DNA from: Apostichopus japonicus
Lineage: Eukaryota; Echinodermata; Holothuroidea; Aspidochirotida; Stichopodidae
DNA length: 64,000 nt
Direction: 5' to 3'
Assembly (NCBI RefSeq): GCF_037975245.1
Contig: NC_092583.1
Span: 10,576,764-10,640,763 of the forward strand
The notes under the pieces are model-generated. The model had not been told where the DNA came from, made no database searches, and was given only the letters and a program-made list of their open reading frames with translations. The translations under genes were made by a program, and so were the position numbers. This document shows positions 1 through 24,093 of this stretch, one piece after another. The number at the start of each line of letters is the position of its first letter. Within the stretch, counting starts at the first letter, position 1.

Positions 1-1163
1 TGACAAATATGCTGCATGCATGTTTGCATGGATCTGAAAGCCAGCAGCAAATGTCCGGAGCTGAACGTGAAGTGTCTCGACTCGGCCACTGTGGTAACAT
101 GGAATATCGTCGCACCTGCTTCACCGGTGAACAATGTGAGGCATTGTTAGGTGAAGACTGCCCGGTTTATTCAAAGGCAACCAACCATGTAAATCATGAC
201 AAACCAGCACATAAACAATCGTTGTTTTTAAGGATCATCAGCTGTTCAGTGTGTCTTCGCAACTATTGAAAAGTTGGTCAGTACGGGAAGAGTTGAGACC
301 GAACATGTTCAGTCTGGGCTGTGAGCGGTTGGCTTTAGTCGACTAGCGGTATAGGGTATTATTATCAAGAACTTTTGGTCGATATGTGACAAATTGTTTG
401 ATATATCGGTGAAGACAATACTTGGCAAAGGTTTTCATAATTTGACCTCTGCCTACTTCAGACGAAACTTTTTTAACATCCCAGAGAAGAGAAAATAAAA
501 AAAAGATCATGTGTGTAACATGCAGCACCCACATGTCAAAAATGATCATGTGTGTAACATGCAGCATCCACATGTCAAGAACATTTGATTTTCACTTCAG
601 GAGATATTGTTCTGAAGAAAAACACATTTGTCCATTCTGACCTTAAGTTAGGTAGTCTACGCAAACTCAAATCTTCTGTTCTCGACGTATGCATAAGACG
701 AAGACGACTTGATGTTGTTCACCCTAGATCAGATTTGCATTTACGTGGAGTCACTTCCTTATTTTTGTAACCCTTTTGCTTAAAGACAAACTTCTGGGGA
801 AAGTGATTTTAATAGTACCTGTTTTAAAAGTGCAATATCGACTACTGAAAGAGTCAATGAATATAAAGTTATATTTCTGTATTGCATTCCTGATTGGTGA
901 CCATTATTATATGATTAACTATTTAGTTCTTTCCTGAACTGATTGTGTACTTCATTACCTGACCAGCCCCCTCGCCCTCCCACACAACCCCCCTCCTCTG
1001 CCACTTTCCCATGTCATGTCATAATCACCTTGAGATGATGCTGTCATAACAGAAATGACCGGCATATTTATTATTTGAAATATTTGCTCTTAAAAAAGGA
1101 ACAAATCAGCGATTAAACTAAAATCCTCCTTTCGACAAAAAAAACAAGAAAAGAAAGACAAAC
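1..1163. other. Stretch 3' of P450 exon 12, no gene assigned
   Basis: Should hold the last P450 intron and perhaps the terminal exon. I looked for an in-phase exon after exon 12 (which ends at a codon boundary) and found none that reads convincingly as a P450 tail. Bases 505-580 contain a local tandem duplication of about 36 bp that is single in copy B. Bases about 598-673 are essentially identical in copy B (18,267-18,342) and are discussed as a finding. Confidence 0.6.
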
Positions 1164-12323
<11,160 letters not shown>

Positions 12324-12369
12324 TTCGAAATACACCTAACGTCGGGCGTCTTCAAGGATCTTCTGCAGT

Positions 12370-12380
12370 CTTATTATATG
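12370..12380 (-). promoter_or_regulatory. TATA-like element upstream of P450 copy A
   Basis: The minus strand reads CATATAATAAG about 50 bp before the exon 1 ATG at 12,321-12,323. In copy B the same place (29,961-29,971) reads CATATCATAAG, losing the TATAA core. No transcript data are available, so the start site is unknown. Confidence 0.4.
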
Positions 12381-12512
12381 TCGAACTCCCTGTTTGAAAG
12401 GACTTTTGATTATCACCTATGTAATAACCTCAGTCCTAGCCCAGTTTAATCGCAAATAGGACTATATTATGAGTCAAATGATCTATCACTTTATAACAGC
12501 TTCCTACCAATT

Positions 12513-12527
12513 TGACCTTTGAGTTCA
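12513..12527 (-). promoter_or_regulatory. Everted nuclear-receptor half-sites upstream of P450 copy A
   Basis: On the minus strand this reads TGAACT-CAA-AGGTCA: two receptor half-sites (AGTTCA and AGGTCA types) facing outwards with a 3-base spacer, about 190 bp before the ATG. Vertebrate CYP3A promoters carry an everted site with a 6-base spacer, TGAACTCAAAGGAGGTCA, at a similar distance. The likeness is seen in sequence; function is inferred and a chance match is possible. In copy B the matching place (about 30,117-30,132) has a broken AGGTCA half. Confidence 0.4.
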
Positions 12528-12961
12528 ATCTTTTAATATGCGGTACCAGTGCAAACCGGTTTTTTTTTGTATTACGATCCATTATCATGATACATGGTAG
12601 CTAGCAGCTGTCTCCCGATCCAAATGTGGGAAAAGGAAACAGCTCAAAGTAAACACCGGGCATATGCATACAAATTACTGTGGGAAATCACAATTCACAA
12701 TAACCTTTAATTTATGAAAGACAGGGTATTGAAGTCACGCCCATTAAATTGACTCCGCCTTACTTATTAATACACTACTGAAAGCTAGTTATGGTATACT
12801 TTTTCAATTCCATACCGAAAAAAATAAAATGGAATGTATTACAGCTTTTAGATAAGTCTTAAAAGAATTGCTCGAATTTAGCGTGTGCGATGTAGGAGGA
12901 TCCTGAATGTGCAGTGGTTAAAAATGTTACATTTTGTAGAATTTGAAAGCCAAACTGAGTC

Positions 12962-13347
12962 AGTGGCGGAGCTAGGGGTATTGGTCAAGGGGCGAGAATG
13001 GTCTGTAGGGTCGCTTTCGACACTATCTAAGCGGAACGCCACCACAGGTTGGCGCGTAGCGTACAGAATTTTTTTTGAGTAAAGATACTCCCTAGATCGC
13101 CGGAAATGACCCTTCCGGGCCTGGCTAATTTGCAGATAAACGAAGAATAAATAGGTGTCATCGCGAAATTACACCAACAAAATGTGACAAATGTCAATAT
13201 GTTGATGAGAGCGCATTAAAAAGTCAATAATCGCGAATAAGTAAAAAGTGGTAAAGAGCTGAAAAGGGCGCCAGCAGTCCATTTGAGTCCGTCGGGGGGG
13301 GGGGGGGGGATTGGCCTCCCTGACTGTATGGACGCTCCGCCACTGGA
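12962..13347. mobile_element. Inverted-repeat element ending CAGTGGCGGAGC
   Basis: About 385 bp bounded by CAGTGGCGGAGC on the left and GCTCCGCCACTG on the right, exact inverted ends. No clear target-site duplication. It contains (minus strand) a core shared with the elements at 31,793-32,578 and 41,245-41,545. It lies about 45 bp beyond the right end of duplication copy A. A 166-codon open frame across it is not a credible gene. Confidence 0.65.
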
Positions 13348-15757
13348 TTAAGGATCCACAAAGTGCGAGCGTAGTGGCAACTCGAAGATAGCCATGGTAC
13401 CGAGGCTCGCTACCGTCACAAGTAAGGCCAACAAGTATAACAATTTTGAACAACCTGAGTCGTCTCTTTAGGAAGCTTGGTACAAGCCTCAGTGATAGGG
13501 ATTTTTCTCCTGACGAGGCACTGTAATGAACTATCTGGTCTGTAACAAGGCAGTAGAGAATCTCAGTGACCTCGGCAGCCTGGGAACCTTTGTACATTTG
13601 TGGCAAAACCAATTTCCAAATTTGGTCAACAGTGCAAATGTAAACAATACGGATCCTTATAACAGCCATTCTAGTTAGACCACCACCGCGACACCCGATT
13701 CACACAGTATCATACCATATAATATTGTACCATAATCATAAAATATAAAACATCCAGAATAATATAATTGTGTAATGCATAAAGTATTACGTGTTACAAT
13801 AATATATTAAGATAACAGTTATGTTTTTTTTTATATAATTACTACAGTACAATAGTATAGTAGCCTATACTACAACGTGAATTGGCTGATAGGATCAGAA
13901 ACTGACGAGTCACGGTGGCACATCAAGAAATTTCTTGCAATGATGATAGGCCTGGGTGGGATAAGTATCGTTAATTACTGAAAGTACTACTGAAATAGCC
14001 ATACCTAAGAAAACATCAGTAAATAGTAAGCAATGCCCGTGTGGGAAGTGGGTCAATTTCTTTGGACTGTGTATATATTACCTTATGAAATTGTTCTACT
14101 CTATTCTCCCAGACAATTTTTATGTGTGCTAAGATTACATCATACCCCTATAGGTTGTATAAAACAAAAACAAAACAAGAAATAGGTAAAAGAAAATGTT
14201 CAGGGCTGCATGGCGGGGAGGGGTCATGGATCAGCTCCTGGGTTACTTGTCTTCTATGCTTCGAGTTAATTATTTTGTGTAATTCAAATGTATTTTGCAA
14301 GAAACCACTCTGATTTCTGTCCTCGGTGAAAGCAGTGAGTTGTTATGGAACAACTCCCTGGTGAAAGTGTGAAGTTGTGAACAACCAATTATTTTACACG
14401 AACTTGCCACGCATCGCGATTGCCTACAATGGCACTTATCAGGATCTGTATTGTTTACACAATTGATTGTTTGGTTTGTGCACACAAATTTATTTACACT
14501 ACTACTCACCATAATCATCCAGTTCTAAGCACGGATGTAACGTGAGCCGAATATGATCATTTTTTATAACGAATAAATTAGCTGATAATAGCGTCATTAG
14601 CTATGAATGGAAATGACGTATTGCTACTGATTATCTTATCCGACGTACTCCGTAGGCAAGGTATACATCACGTTTTTCATGATATTAATGCAACGAATTA
14701 TAAAAAAATGTTTCTGTTCGATCATGTTCAGCGTGGTTTTTGATGCGTCGTCAAGTTAAGTAGGTAACACAGCATCTCGACAATTGTACAATATTTTTCA
14801 CACTGTTATGTTAGTGTCAATTAACACAGAAATGTAATTATTTCAACTTGAAAATATTGGTTAAGGGATAACTAGCTCCATGAGGTAGGTGCTGAAGTAA
14901 CTCGACAATTTATCGATCGACAAAGATGTCTTGACAAATTGACACTAAATATTCTTTGTCCAGCTCGAGACTTTCACATTGTCTTGTTAGCGTAGGTAGC
15001 ATGTCAGCTTGACAAGTTAAGAAATGCAGAATTTGAAACATTCATGGCTAAAGTTAATCCCTCAGCGCTTATCGGATAAAACACGTATAGCGTCTACCAA
15101 AAGGTACATGTTACAACATTGGCTAAAACATACTACATGACGTGATCAATTACACTCAACTATCTCAGACCTTGCATGGGGTGGGGAGGAGGGGGATGGG
15201 AGATCCTAAAATTTTACTAGCAATTCCAAGCTCCCAAAGGTAAACAGCAGGAAAATTATCTTTAGTCTGCTTACATTTTGTTATGCATTTATGCAGTGGG
15301 TATATACTTTTCAGGTTGAGTGTACAGCCTTGCCAAGTCTGGTCTAGGAGTACATTTGCTAGCTGCATAACTGAAGTGTGGGCAATGTTCCTTCTTATGG
15401 TAGGGTGCTAATAAAATCCCATGACGGAAAACAAATGAAGAATCATTTCAGTTGTAGACCAAAACCCACTCTCTCATTCAATGTGTCTGTACTAAGGATG
15501 TAGGAATGATCAGACATAAAATCACAGCAGATTGTCACAAATGGTATGGTCGGAATATATAGAATAATTAACGCAGAGAAAATGAAAGACCATCCACCCT
15601 CATGACAGAGTTGTCACAGGACATTTGGAAGGGAGGGTGTGCGATCAGACTGAGAGCAACATTTGAGGGGGTGGGGGGGGTGGGGGAGGAGGTGTATAGC
15701 TAGACTGTGGGTAGTGCACACTGGCACGAGTGTGGCGGCCCCCTTGGTATGGGACCA
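13348..15757. other. Spacer, no gene seen
   Basis: AT-rich DNA with no exon-like stretch, no repeated array and no terminal-repeat element that I could delimit. All open frames are short and lack recognisable motifs. Confidence 0.6.
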
Positions 15758-16093
15758 AGGGCGCGGGAACTGGGGGGCGCCAGCCCCCCCCGGAGGGGGT
15801 ATCATTCCGCCCCCCGCTCCGCAAGTCAGAAAACCCCTTTTTCCTTTCCAAATGAGAAAAAAATCACATCTGGAGCACCAAATTGCATTTAAGGCCAGGT
15901 GAAAATGCAAAATTCTTTACAAAATGGAGTGAGAGTTGAAGTATGCTATATTGCAGCAAATTGCATCTGAGGCCACCTGGAAATGCAAAACAATTCCAAA
16001 GGGGAGGGGGACACCCCCTCCCCTTAGACCCCTCCCCCAGGCCGGCCATCAGTCTTCTGCCCCCCCACTCAAAAGTACCTTCCTACGCCACTG
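15758..16093. mobile_element. Short inverted-repeat element with 10-bp target duplication, copy 1
   Basis: Begins AGGGCGCGGGAAC and ends TTCCTACGCCACTG, imperfect inverted ends, flanked by TATGGGACCA (15,748-15,757) and TATGGGACAA (16,094-16,103). It is highly similar to 39,398-39,761. The internal G- and C-rich palindrome and absence of coding capacity suggest a non-autonomous DNA transposon. A 9-11-bp duplication is typical of Mutator-like elements; that class is an inference. Confidence 0.8.
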
Positions 16094-16103
16094 TATGGGA
16101 CAA

Positions 16104-17669
16104 TTAAGGGGGAAATCCCACTGAAGCTTTGTGGTTTTCTTCTTCGTCAGAAACTTATATCAGCTTCAAATCACCAGAATTTTGGAGGTATATGTAAGTA
16201 AATTAAACTGAAATATATGTAAACTGTATGTGTCTGTAATGACAAACAGTTGTGTAACTATCTTCCTGACTTTTTTGTTTTAAACACGGCAAATATAACT
16301 TGCTTACGGGGGAGGGGGTACGTGGTAAGAAACCAGGGGGGAGGGAATTTTTTAATGGGGGGCACACCTCATGGTCTGAATAAATACACAATAAAGCGTC
16401 ATAAACACAAAAAGACCAAAGTCACTATTTTTTAATTTTTAATTTGTTTAGTTGTTTCAATTTTCCAACAAAGTTGTCTTTTCCCTAATTAAAGGTTAAA
16501 TTATACTCAAAATGAAAAATCGGTCAAGACATAAAAATTAAACCCTGTAAAGACAATGGTTTTCCTGAAGGAGTTAAATTCAGGACATCGAACATTCTGT
16601 TCACTCTAAAATATTTTGTCGTATTATTATGTCGTATTTGCGTATCTATACTCAATTAAACATTGAATTTTCCCCTACAACGATTTAGAATCTATGAAGA
16701 TGATGCTAACTTTCCTCACAATAGAGGAAAAAATTTAAACTTTGTACCAAAAAAATATTGCCAATGATGGGCACATTGTTAAGGCTTGCATGGTTGCAAA
16801 ATCTATCATTTCCTTCAAATCTTTGGTGCACACATTCCCCGATAAGAAACTTGAAAACAATTGCTACACAAAATCGATAAATGTCAGAATTCATTGGTAA
16901 CTAATATTAAGACACTAGAATCCGACTGCTAGTGATGTTTATTGCCAGGATTATATTTCTTGCTAAATTTAATAACTAGATGAATAGAGAAAACAGAATA
17001 GCAAAAACTAGATGGGTTACAAGTAACCTAGTATGTTCTATGGAGTAAACTGAATTAAAAGAAAAAAGCTAATTCACCTTTAAGAGAGTGGTAATGAGCA
17101 GAATAATTATAAATTGACACTAAAGTTATCGAGAAGTGCTCAAAATTTGGTATTTTGATGGCTTCCACAGAAGAAAACTATACAAATAAAACAGGTGCTT
17201 AAAGAAATTTAAGATTTTGCCATTAAGATAAAACCTGCAGTTTATATGTTTTCTTTAACTGCTGTTTTAGCACAGCACTGTTGAGAATGAAAAAATATTA
17301 CCTAACATGAAGATGAAGGACATATTTGTACAAAGAAAGAGTTTCATTCTGGTCCAAAAAGGTCATTCTGGTGGCTAAACTAATGCCTTTGACAAAAACT
17401 TCTTGGGATTTATTTTGTCATCTTAAGGCTCAAACCAACTTCCGATAGCATTTGTGTCGTGTCGAAGAAAAGATTGCTTTCACTAATTTGCAAACCGTCA
17501 AAGACTCGCACTAAGTGTTGGCCTCTTCTGCGCTCTTGCCATTACTCCTTCTCCCTAGAAATGACTTGAACTTTGACCCCATTGGGTGGACAGATGAAGC
17601 CTGAAGCTTTATTCAATACTGGTGGAATCTATATCAAGAAACAGAATGCAAACATGTGTTAATGGTTTG
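16104..17669. other. Spacer, no gene seen
   Basis: AT-rich DNA left of duplication copy B. Short open frames only. Part of it may belong to the duplicated unit, since copy A is cut by the window start. Confidence 0.5.
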
Positions 17670-18850
17670 TGACAAATATGCTGCATGCGACGTTTGCGTG
17701 GATTTGGAAGCCAGCAGCAAATGTGCCGGGCTACACGTGAAGTGTCTCGACTCCACTGTGGTTACATGGAATATCATCGCACCTGCTTCGCCGGTGAACA
17801 ATGTGAGGCATTGTTAGGTGGTTCACAACTAAGACTGCCCGGTTTATTCAAAGGAATTAAACCAACCATGTAAATCATGACATGAATTGGCATGTGACAT
17901 AAACCAGCACAAAAACAATCGTTGTTTTTAAGGTTCATCAGTTGTTCAGTGTGTCTTCGCAACTATTGAAAAGTCGGTCAGGACCGGCGAGTTGAGACCG
18001 ATCATGTTCAGTCGGGCCGTGAGCAGTTGGCTTTACTGTTTACAACGACCAGCGGTATATAGCCTGGTGTTATTATCAAGAACTTTGGTCAATATCTGAC
18101 AAATGTTTGATATATCGTTGTAGACAATACTTGGCAAAGGTTTTCATAATTTGACCTCTGCCAACTTCAAACTAAACTTTTCTACCATCCCAGAGAAGAG
18201 AAAATCAAAAAAGATCATGTGTGTAACATGCAGCACCCACATGTCAAGAACATTTGATTTTCACTACAGGAGATATTGTTCTGAAGAAAAACACATTTGT
18301 CCATTCTGACCTTAAGTTAGGTAGTCTACGCAAACTCAAATCTTCCGTTCGCGACGAATGCAGAATCCAAAGACAACTTGATGTTGTTCACCCTAGATCA
18401 GATTTGCCACTTGCATTTAAATCAGTCACTTTCTTATTTTGTAAGACTTTTGGTTAAATGACAAACTTTTGGGGAAAGTGATTTTAATAGTACCTGTTTT
18501 AAAAGCGGAATATCGACTACTAAAAGAGTCAATGAATATAAATTTATATTTCTGTATTGCATTCCTCGTTGGTGACCATTATTATATGATTAACTATTTC
18601 GTTCTTTCCTGATTACCAATTGTGTATTTAATTATCTGACCAGTCCCCCCTCCCCCTCACACACACCCCCCTCCTCTGCCACTTTCCCTTCCATGAGACA
18701 GTCATGTCATAATCACCTTGAGATGATGATGTCACAATAGAAATGACCGGCATATGTATTCTTTGAAATAGTTGCTCTTTAAAAAGGAACAGATCAGCGA
18801 TTAAACTAAAATCCTCCTTTCGACCAAAAAAGAAAGAAAAGAAGCCAAAC

Positions 18851-21800
18851 CTCGGTCTCGGGGCAAGTCTCAATCTTGAACTCTTGCAGCAGCCTAACAA
18901 CAGCAAACTTCATCTCCATCATGGCTAGTCGCATGCCGATACAACTCCTTGGACCGTCGCCGAACGGAAGCCACGATACAGGATGAATCTTACTCCTGTT
19001 CTCTTTGTTGAATCTGAAAGATGAGATATAAGAAAAAAGCTTCGGTGCTCACCCTCAGTGAATCTTCAGTTTCTGCTTAGAAAAAGAATTCACATTCTAC
19101 TCAGATTTATTTAGAAATAGGCATTCATTAACATACATACCAGGGATGAGCCTGGGGTAATAAAAAAATCACGGAACTTTGTAAAAATTGCGGTATAGGC
19201 ACCAGTTTTCGTATGCTACAGTGTGTTAGGATAATAGTTTTTGTTCCCAAGGTAGAAAAGAAATCACGGATATTCCGCGAATTTGCGGAACAGCTCATGC
19301 CTGACATACATAAATGCATACATACATACATACATACACCCATACATACACACCAACATGCCAACACCATCAGATCGATTACTGTTGCCATTGGCAAGGA
19401 ATACAAAATTTAAACCATTTTTTAAATTTTTAAATGAAGACCTGACAAATCATAAGAATTTGGGAATAAAAAAACCATGAGTTCTCTAACAACACCATTC
19501 TAGATTGAAGGCATGGTGTAGCAGTTAGCCTGTCCACCCCACAATAATTAGGTTCCAGGTGCAAATCCCCACCAAGAACCGGATTCTCTTGACATCTTCA
19601 AAAGCCACTGGTTTTGCAGGTTTGTTGAGCAAAACTCTTCTGTAAATTTGGTGAACATACCTTTTGTTCATGAATTCTTTCAGTGGTTTTAGAACAACCT
19701 TGTTCATCACCTTTTACCTGCATTACCAGTGACGATGGATTTGGTGCCTTCCACATTCCTCGCAATATTAGAGAAAATCGGTCGGATGTGTTTGAGATTG
19801 GCTCTTACATAGGACCTAGTAATAAGGGACGGACACAAAACTGCATCCAAAGGAACAAACTTTTCAAATGAAGATCTTTTACCTCTCGGGTCGAAACTCT
19901 TCCGGATTGTCCCATATTTCGGGATCGTGGTGGATGGCGTAAACGGGAACATATACACGGAACCCCTCGGGTATCAGCAGGTCCTTGATGACTATGTCGC
20001 CCTTATCGTTGTAACGTTCAAGACTGAAAGATATAACATAACTTAATATATTACACTATCATAACTCATATCAACCATGTCATTTTTATCAGATATAACT
20101 GTTCAGGATAAGATACAGTCCAATCCTTTGTGGGGGGGGTGGGGAGGTGGGGTGGGGAAGTTGCCTTTCGGTAATAAATGCTAACAATCGCTTTAAGAAT
20201 TAGCTATACCAGAAATATGATTTTGGGTTTGTCAATGTATAAATGTTACTAGTTCTGGAAATTCTTTTACAATAAGGTGAACAATAGCAGATACCTGATT
20301 GGGTTACCCCCCCCCCCCCCCTCCTTTTCTTGCAATGACATAAATGTTCACAAAACTATAAAAAAAAAAAAAACACAAGAAGTTCATGTCTAAAAAGAAA
20401 AGCAAAGTTTTGAGAGAAGACAGAAGAGCAAATTAAGCTACGACTGACCCCGCCGCGGGGGGATACATGCGGAGGGATTCTCGGACGAAGCAATCCAGGT
20501 ATTCCATCTGGCTGAGAACCTCATAGGTTAGTTCCTCTCTGCTGGGAGCAAACTTTTTGACTTCTTCAAAGAGTTGATCTTGTTTCTCAGGAATTGTGGC
20601 CAGAAGGTAAGCAGTGAAACACAAGGCCGAGAGGACAGTTTCATAGCCAGCCAGAAAAAATACGAAAGCCTGAAGGGGATACCAAAGGAAAAAAAAAAAA
20701 ATGTGTCACAGAATGAAAGAAGGTAGAAGTACCCATCAAGTCCACTTTTTCTAAAAAAAAAATTTTTATGATAATGTGGTTCCAAATTGTTTGCACTTAC
20801 ATTTGCCATGATTTCATCTGTGGAGAGGGCGACTTTTTTATCTGAAGGTGATGCGACAGCTCCCTGATTGATGAGACTGTCCTCCGCCTCTTCATTTTCT
20901 GTTGACTCTACTCGATGGGCATCGGCCATTAATTGAAGAATGTCCATCCTCTTAAAAACAAAATCAAAAATGCAAAAAAATAAACAGATAAAAAAAAAGG
21001 AGAAGAGAAGAGAGGTGATTTTCATGCACAACTTAGCAAATGGCAGGGCTGGTTTGGTTTTTGGAGTTGGCTTTGTTTTGGTAACATCACAATAATGTCT
21101 TGGCGATTACCATGGTGTCAGCAATTTTACCATTGGGTGTCAGCAATATATAATGGTGTCAGCAGCTATCATAGGGATCCAAAGATCATTCTAGTATGTA
21201 ACCATGTTTATGTAACAAGCCAGCTACAAAATACATGCAGAATGAGTACAACAGCATGAGTACAAGTAGAATTCTACTTTTCACAAGTACAAGTAGAATT
21301 CTCCTTTGCACGAGTACAAGTAGAATTCTACTTTGCACGAGTACAAGTAGAATTCTACTTTGCCCGAGTACAAGTAGAATACTACTTTTCACAAGTACAA
21401 GTAGAATTCTACTTTTCACGAGTACAAGTAGAATTCTACTGTTCACGAGTACAAGTAGAATTCTACTTTTCAGGAGTACAAGTAGAATTCTACTTTGCCC
21501 GAGTACAAGTAGAATTCTACTTTGCCCGAGTACAAGTAGAATTCTACTTTTCACGAGTACAAGTAGAAATCTACTTTTCACGAGTACAAGTAGAATTCTA
21601 CTTTGCACGAGTACAAGTAGAATTCTACTTTGCACGAGTACAAGTAGAATTCTACTTTTCACGAGTACAAGTAGAATTCTACTTTTCACGAGTACAAGTA
21701 GAATTCTACTTTTCACGAGTACAAGTAGAATTCTACTTTGCACGAGTACAAGTAGAATTCTCCTTTTCACGAGTACAAGTAGAATTCTCCTTTTCACGAG

Positions 21801-23654
21801 TACAAGTAGAATTCTACTTTGCACGAGTACAAGTAGAATTCTACTTTGCACGAGTACAAGTAGAATTCTCCTTTGCACGGGTACAAGTAGAATTCTCCTT
21901 TTCATGAGTACAAGTAGACTTCTACTTTGCATGAGTACAATGTACATACTGCTATTTGAAAAGCCTCGATCACACCTTTGAGTTACCTGAAACTACGCTA
22001 GACTACGAGCACAAAGTCGGACTTACTACAAGTCTGTGTCATCCTGTCTTACATTCCTACCTTAACTTCCCCCTTGTCACGAAGTTCCAAAGCTTTAGAT
22101 ATCACATCCAGGAAAAAGGTTTTGATCTTCGGATTGGTTATAGATACATCAAATAGGTCGTAGAGAAAAACAAGTAAATAATCTCATCATAAGCAAAAAT
22201 TATTATGTAATCTTATTGATAGATTTAACCCAGAAATATGACCACTTTACACATGTTTAGCAATTTGCCAAGACGTGCATTGGAAGCAACTTTTATTCCA
22301 AATTTTCAAACGACATGGCAGATTTTGGGATTATTACGAAGATCTGACATACAAGCCAAAGTATTAGTGTCTTCTACCTTACTTCAACAGTCTTTCATGT
22401 CATGCAAAAGGAGAAGAAGAAATCGTGAAAATTATTTTCATTTTCCATCCATCGGTGAATAAAAAATGATTGCCAGCGCAATAAGTGTCCCAAGTTTTAA
22501 CACTATTAACCATGTTTTCAGCAAAAACTATCTTTGCAGCTAATTTTTTCAACCAAAATTTTCACCACATGGGGACTGGGCCACCAGGCCCACCACCACC
22601 CAACCCCCCCCCCCCCCGGATCCACCCCTGTGAAAAGTACGAAAAATAAATACTTACCGCCTAGGATTAACTTTAAATTAAAAAAGTTGAAAGAATCTTT
22701 GGCATTCTTGACAAATGGGTCATCTGGGTTACCCTGGGAGTCGACTTGGATACCGAAAAACACCGAGGCGACGACCTCCATACTGTAGCTACCGAAGAGA
22801 CTGTAAGGAAAAGAAATGGAGGTAGACGAAAAGATGAAAACAAACAAATCAAATAAAAACCCTCGAAACCTTTGAATAAATTTGTCAACTCCATTCACAT
22901 GGGCAAATACATTAATTTCTTTTAATTCCCAAAGGCAAGAGAACCTTGATAACTGTGAAGCATTTCAAAATTGAGCAAATCTTCCTTATTAAGAAAATCA
23001 GCATTTTTTAATGATATTTGCTTGGTGTCACAGTGAAGTACTATAACAATAATTAACTGGGTGGATGGTTTACCATTTTTTTAAATTTTGGGCCCACCCT
23101 GCGGTTATTTTTCTTATTTACTGCAAGGGTTGGCAATGATTCTATTTTTTTCTGGATTTCCACATCATAATACAATAATTATTTTGACATCATTCAAGAA
23201 ACCAATGCTTATGCTACTCTTTTGGGGGAAAAAACAGACAAACACAAAACTGTATTCAAAATAATTCTTTACTTTCAAATCCAGCAATACCATAGCCAAA
23301 GACAGTCAACTTCACGTATCAATTGGCCGTTTGCTGAGGGAAAGGGTATGGTAGAGTTTTGAATGACCCAGGTTTTGTTTGTTTGGGGGGGGGGAACTTT
23401 GGGAAATAAATGTTTTTACAAAGGAGAAAAGGGGGAGGGGGTTAAGGGTAATTGAGTAATTCTCATACTTCTATTTTGAGATGAAATTTATGAGCAAAAT
23501 AATTTACTTGTAGTGAAATATACAAACTTAATTTACTGAGTGGTCAAAGTTATTTTATACTGGGTAGGCAATTACTCACCCTATTGTTGTAATTAAGTTC
23601 CTTGCCATGAAGAAGAGACAAATTTCATATGTTTGTTACCAATTAATGCAATAC

Positions 23655-23698
<44 letters not shown>

Positions 23699-23976
23699 AA
23701 TCGTAATGAGTTGGGAAATCCAGAACAGTGAAAAAACTTCCAGCCTCTGCCGGGATTCGGCCCCGGGCCTCCCGCTTTATATGCGAACACACTAACCTCT
23801 AGGCTATGGACACTGATTGTATGTCCAGGTGTATATGTATAAACACGCTGTTCCATCGCGTTGCAACTCAAACTTGCAACATGATGGAATAGCGTGTTTA
23901 TACATATATCTATATAGCTCTGCACCAGTTGTATTGAGCACTATACTGCTATTACTGAACTTTATATACTACGTTA

Positions 23977-24015
<39 letters not shown>

Positions 24016-24018
24016 TTA

Positions 24019-24093
<75 letters not shown>

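Noticed and set aside
13169-13669. 166-codon minus-strand frame
   Set aside because: Runs through the inverted-repeat element at 12,962-13,347 and a homopolymer of G/C; no motif and no splice support.
17430-17520. Minus-strand text ending LSLKMTK and a stop, considered as the P450 terminal exon of copy B
   Set aside because: No acceptor gives the required phase, and the upstream residues lack the usual Pro-Leu start of that exon.
21186-21981. Two overlapping open frames of about 250 codons on opposite strands
   Set aside because: Both consist of a 9-residue repeat produced by the 27-bp intronic minisatellite, whose length is a multiple of three and lacks stops. No splice or start context.
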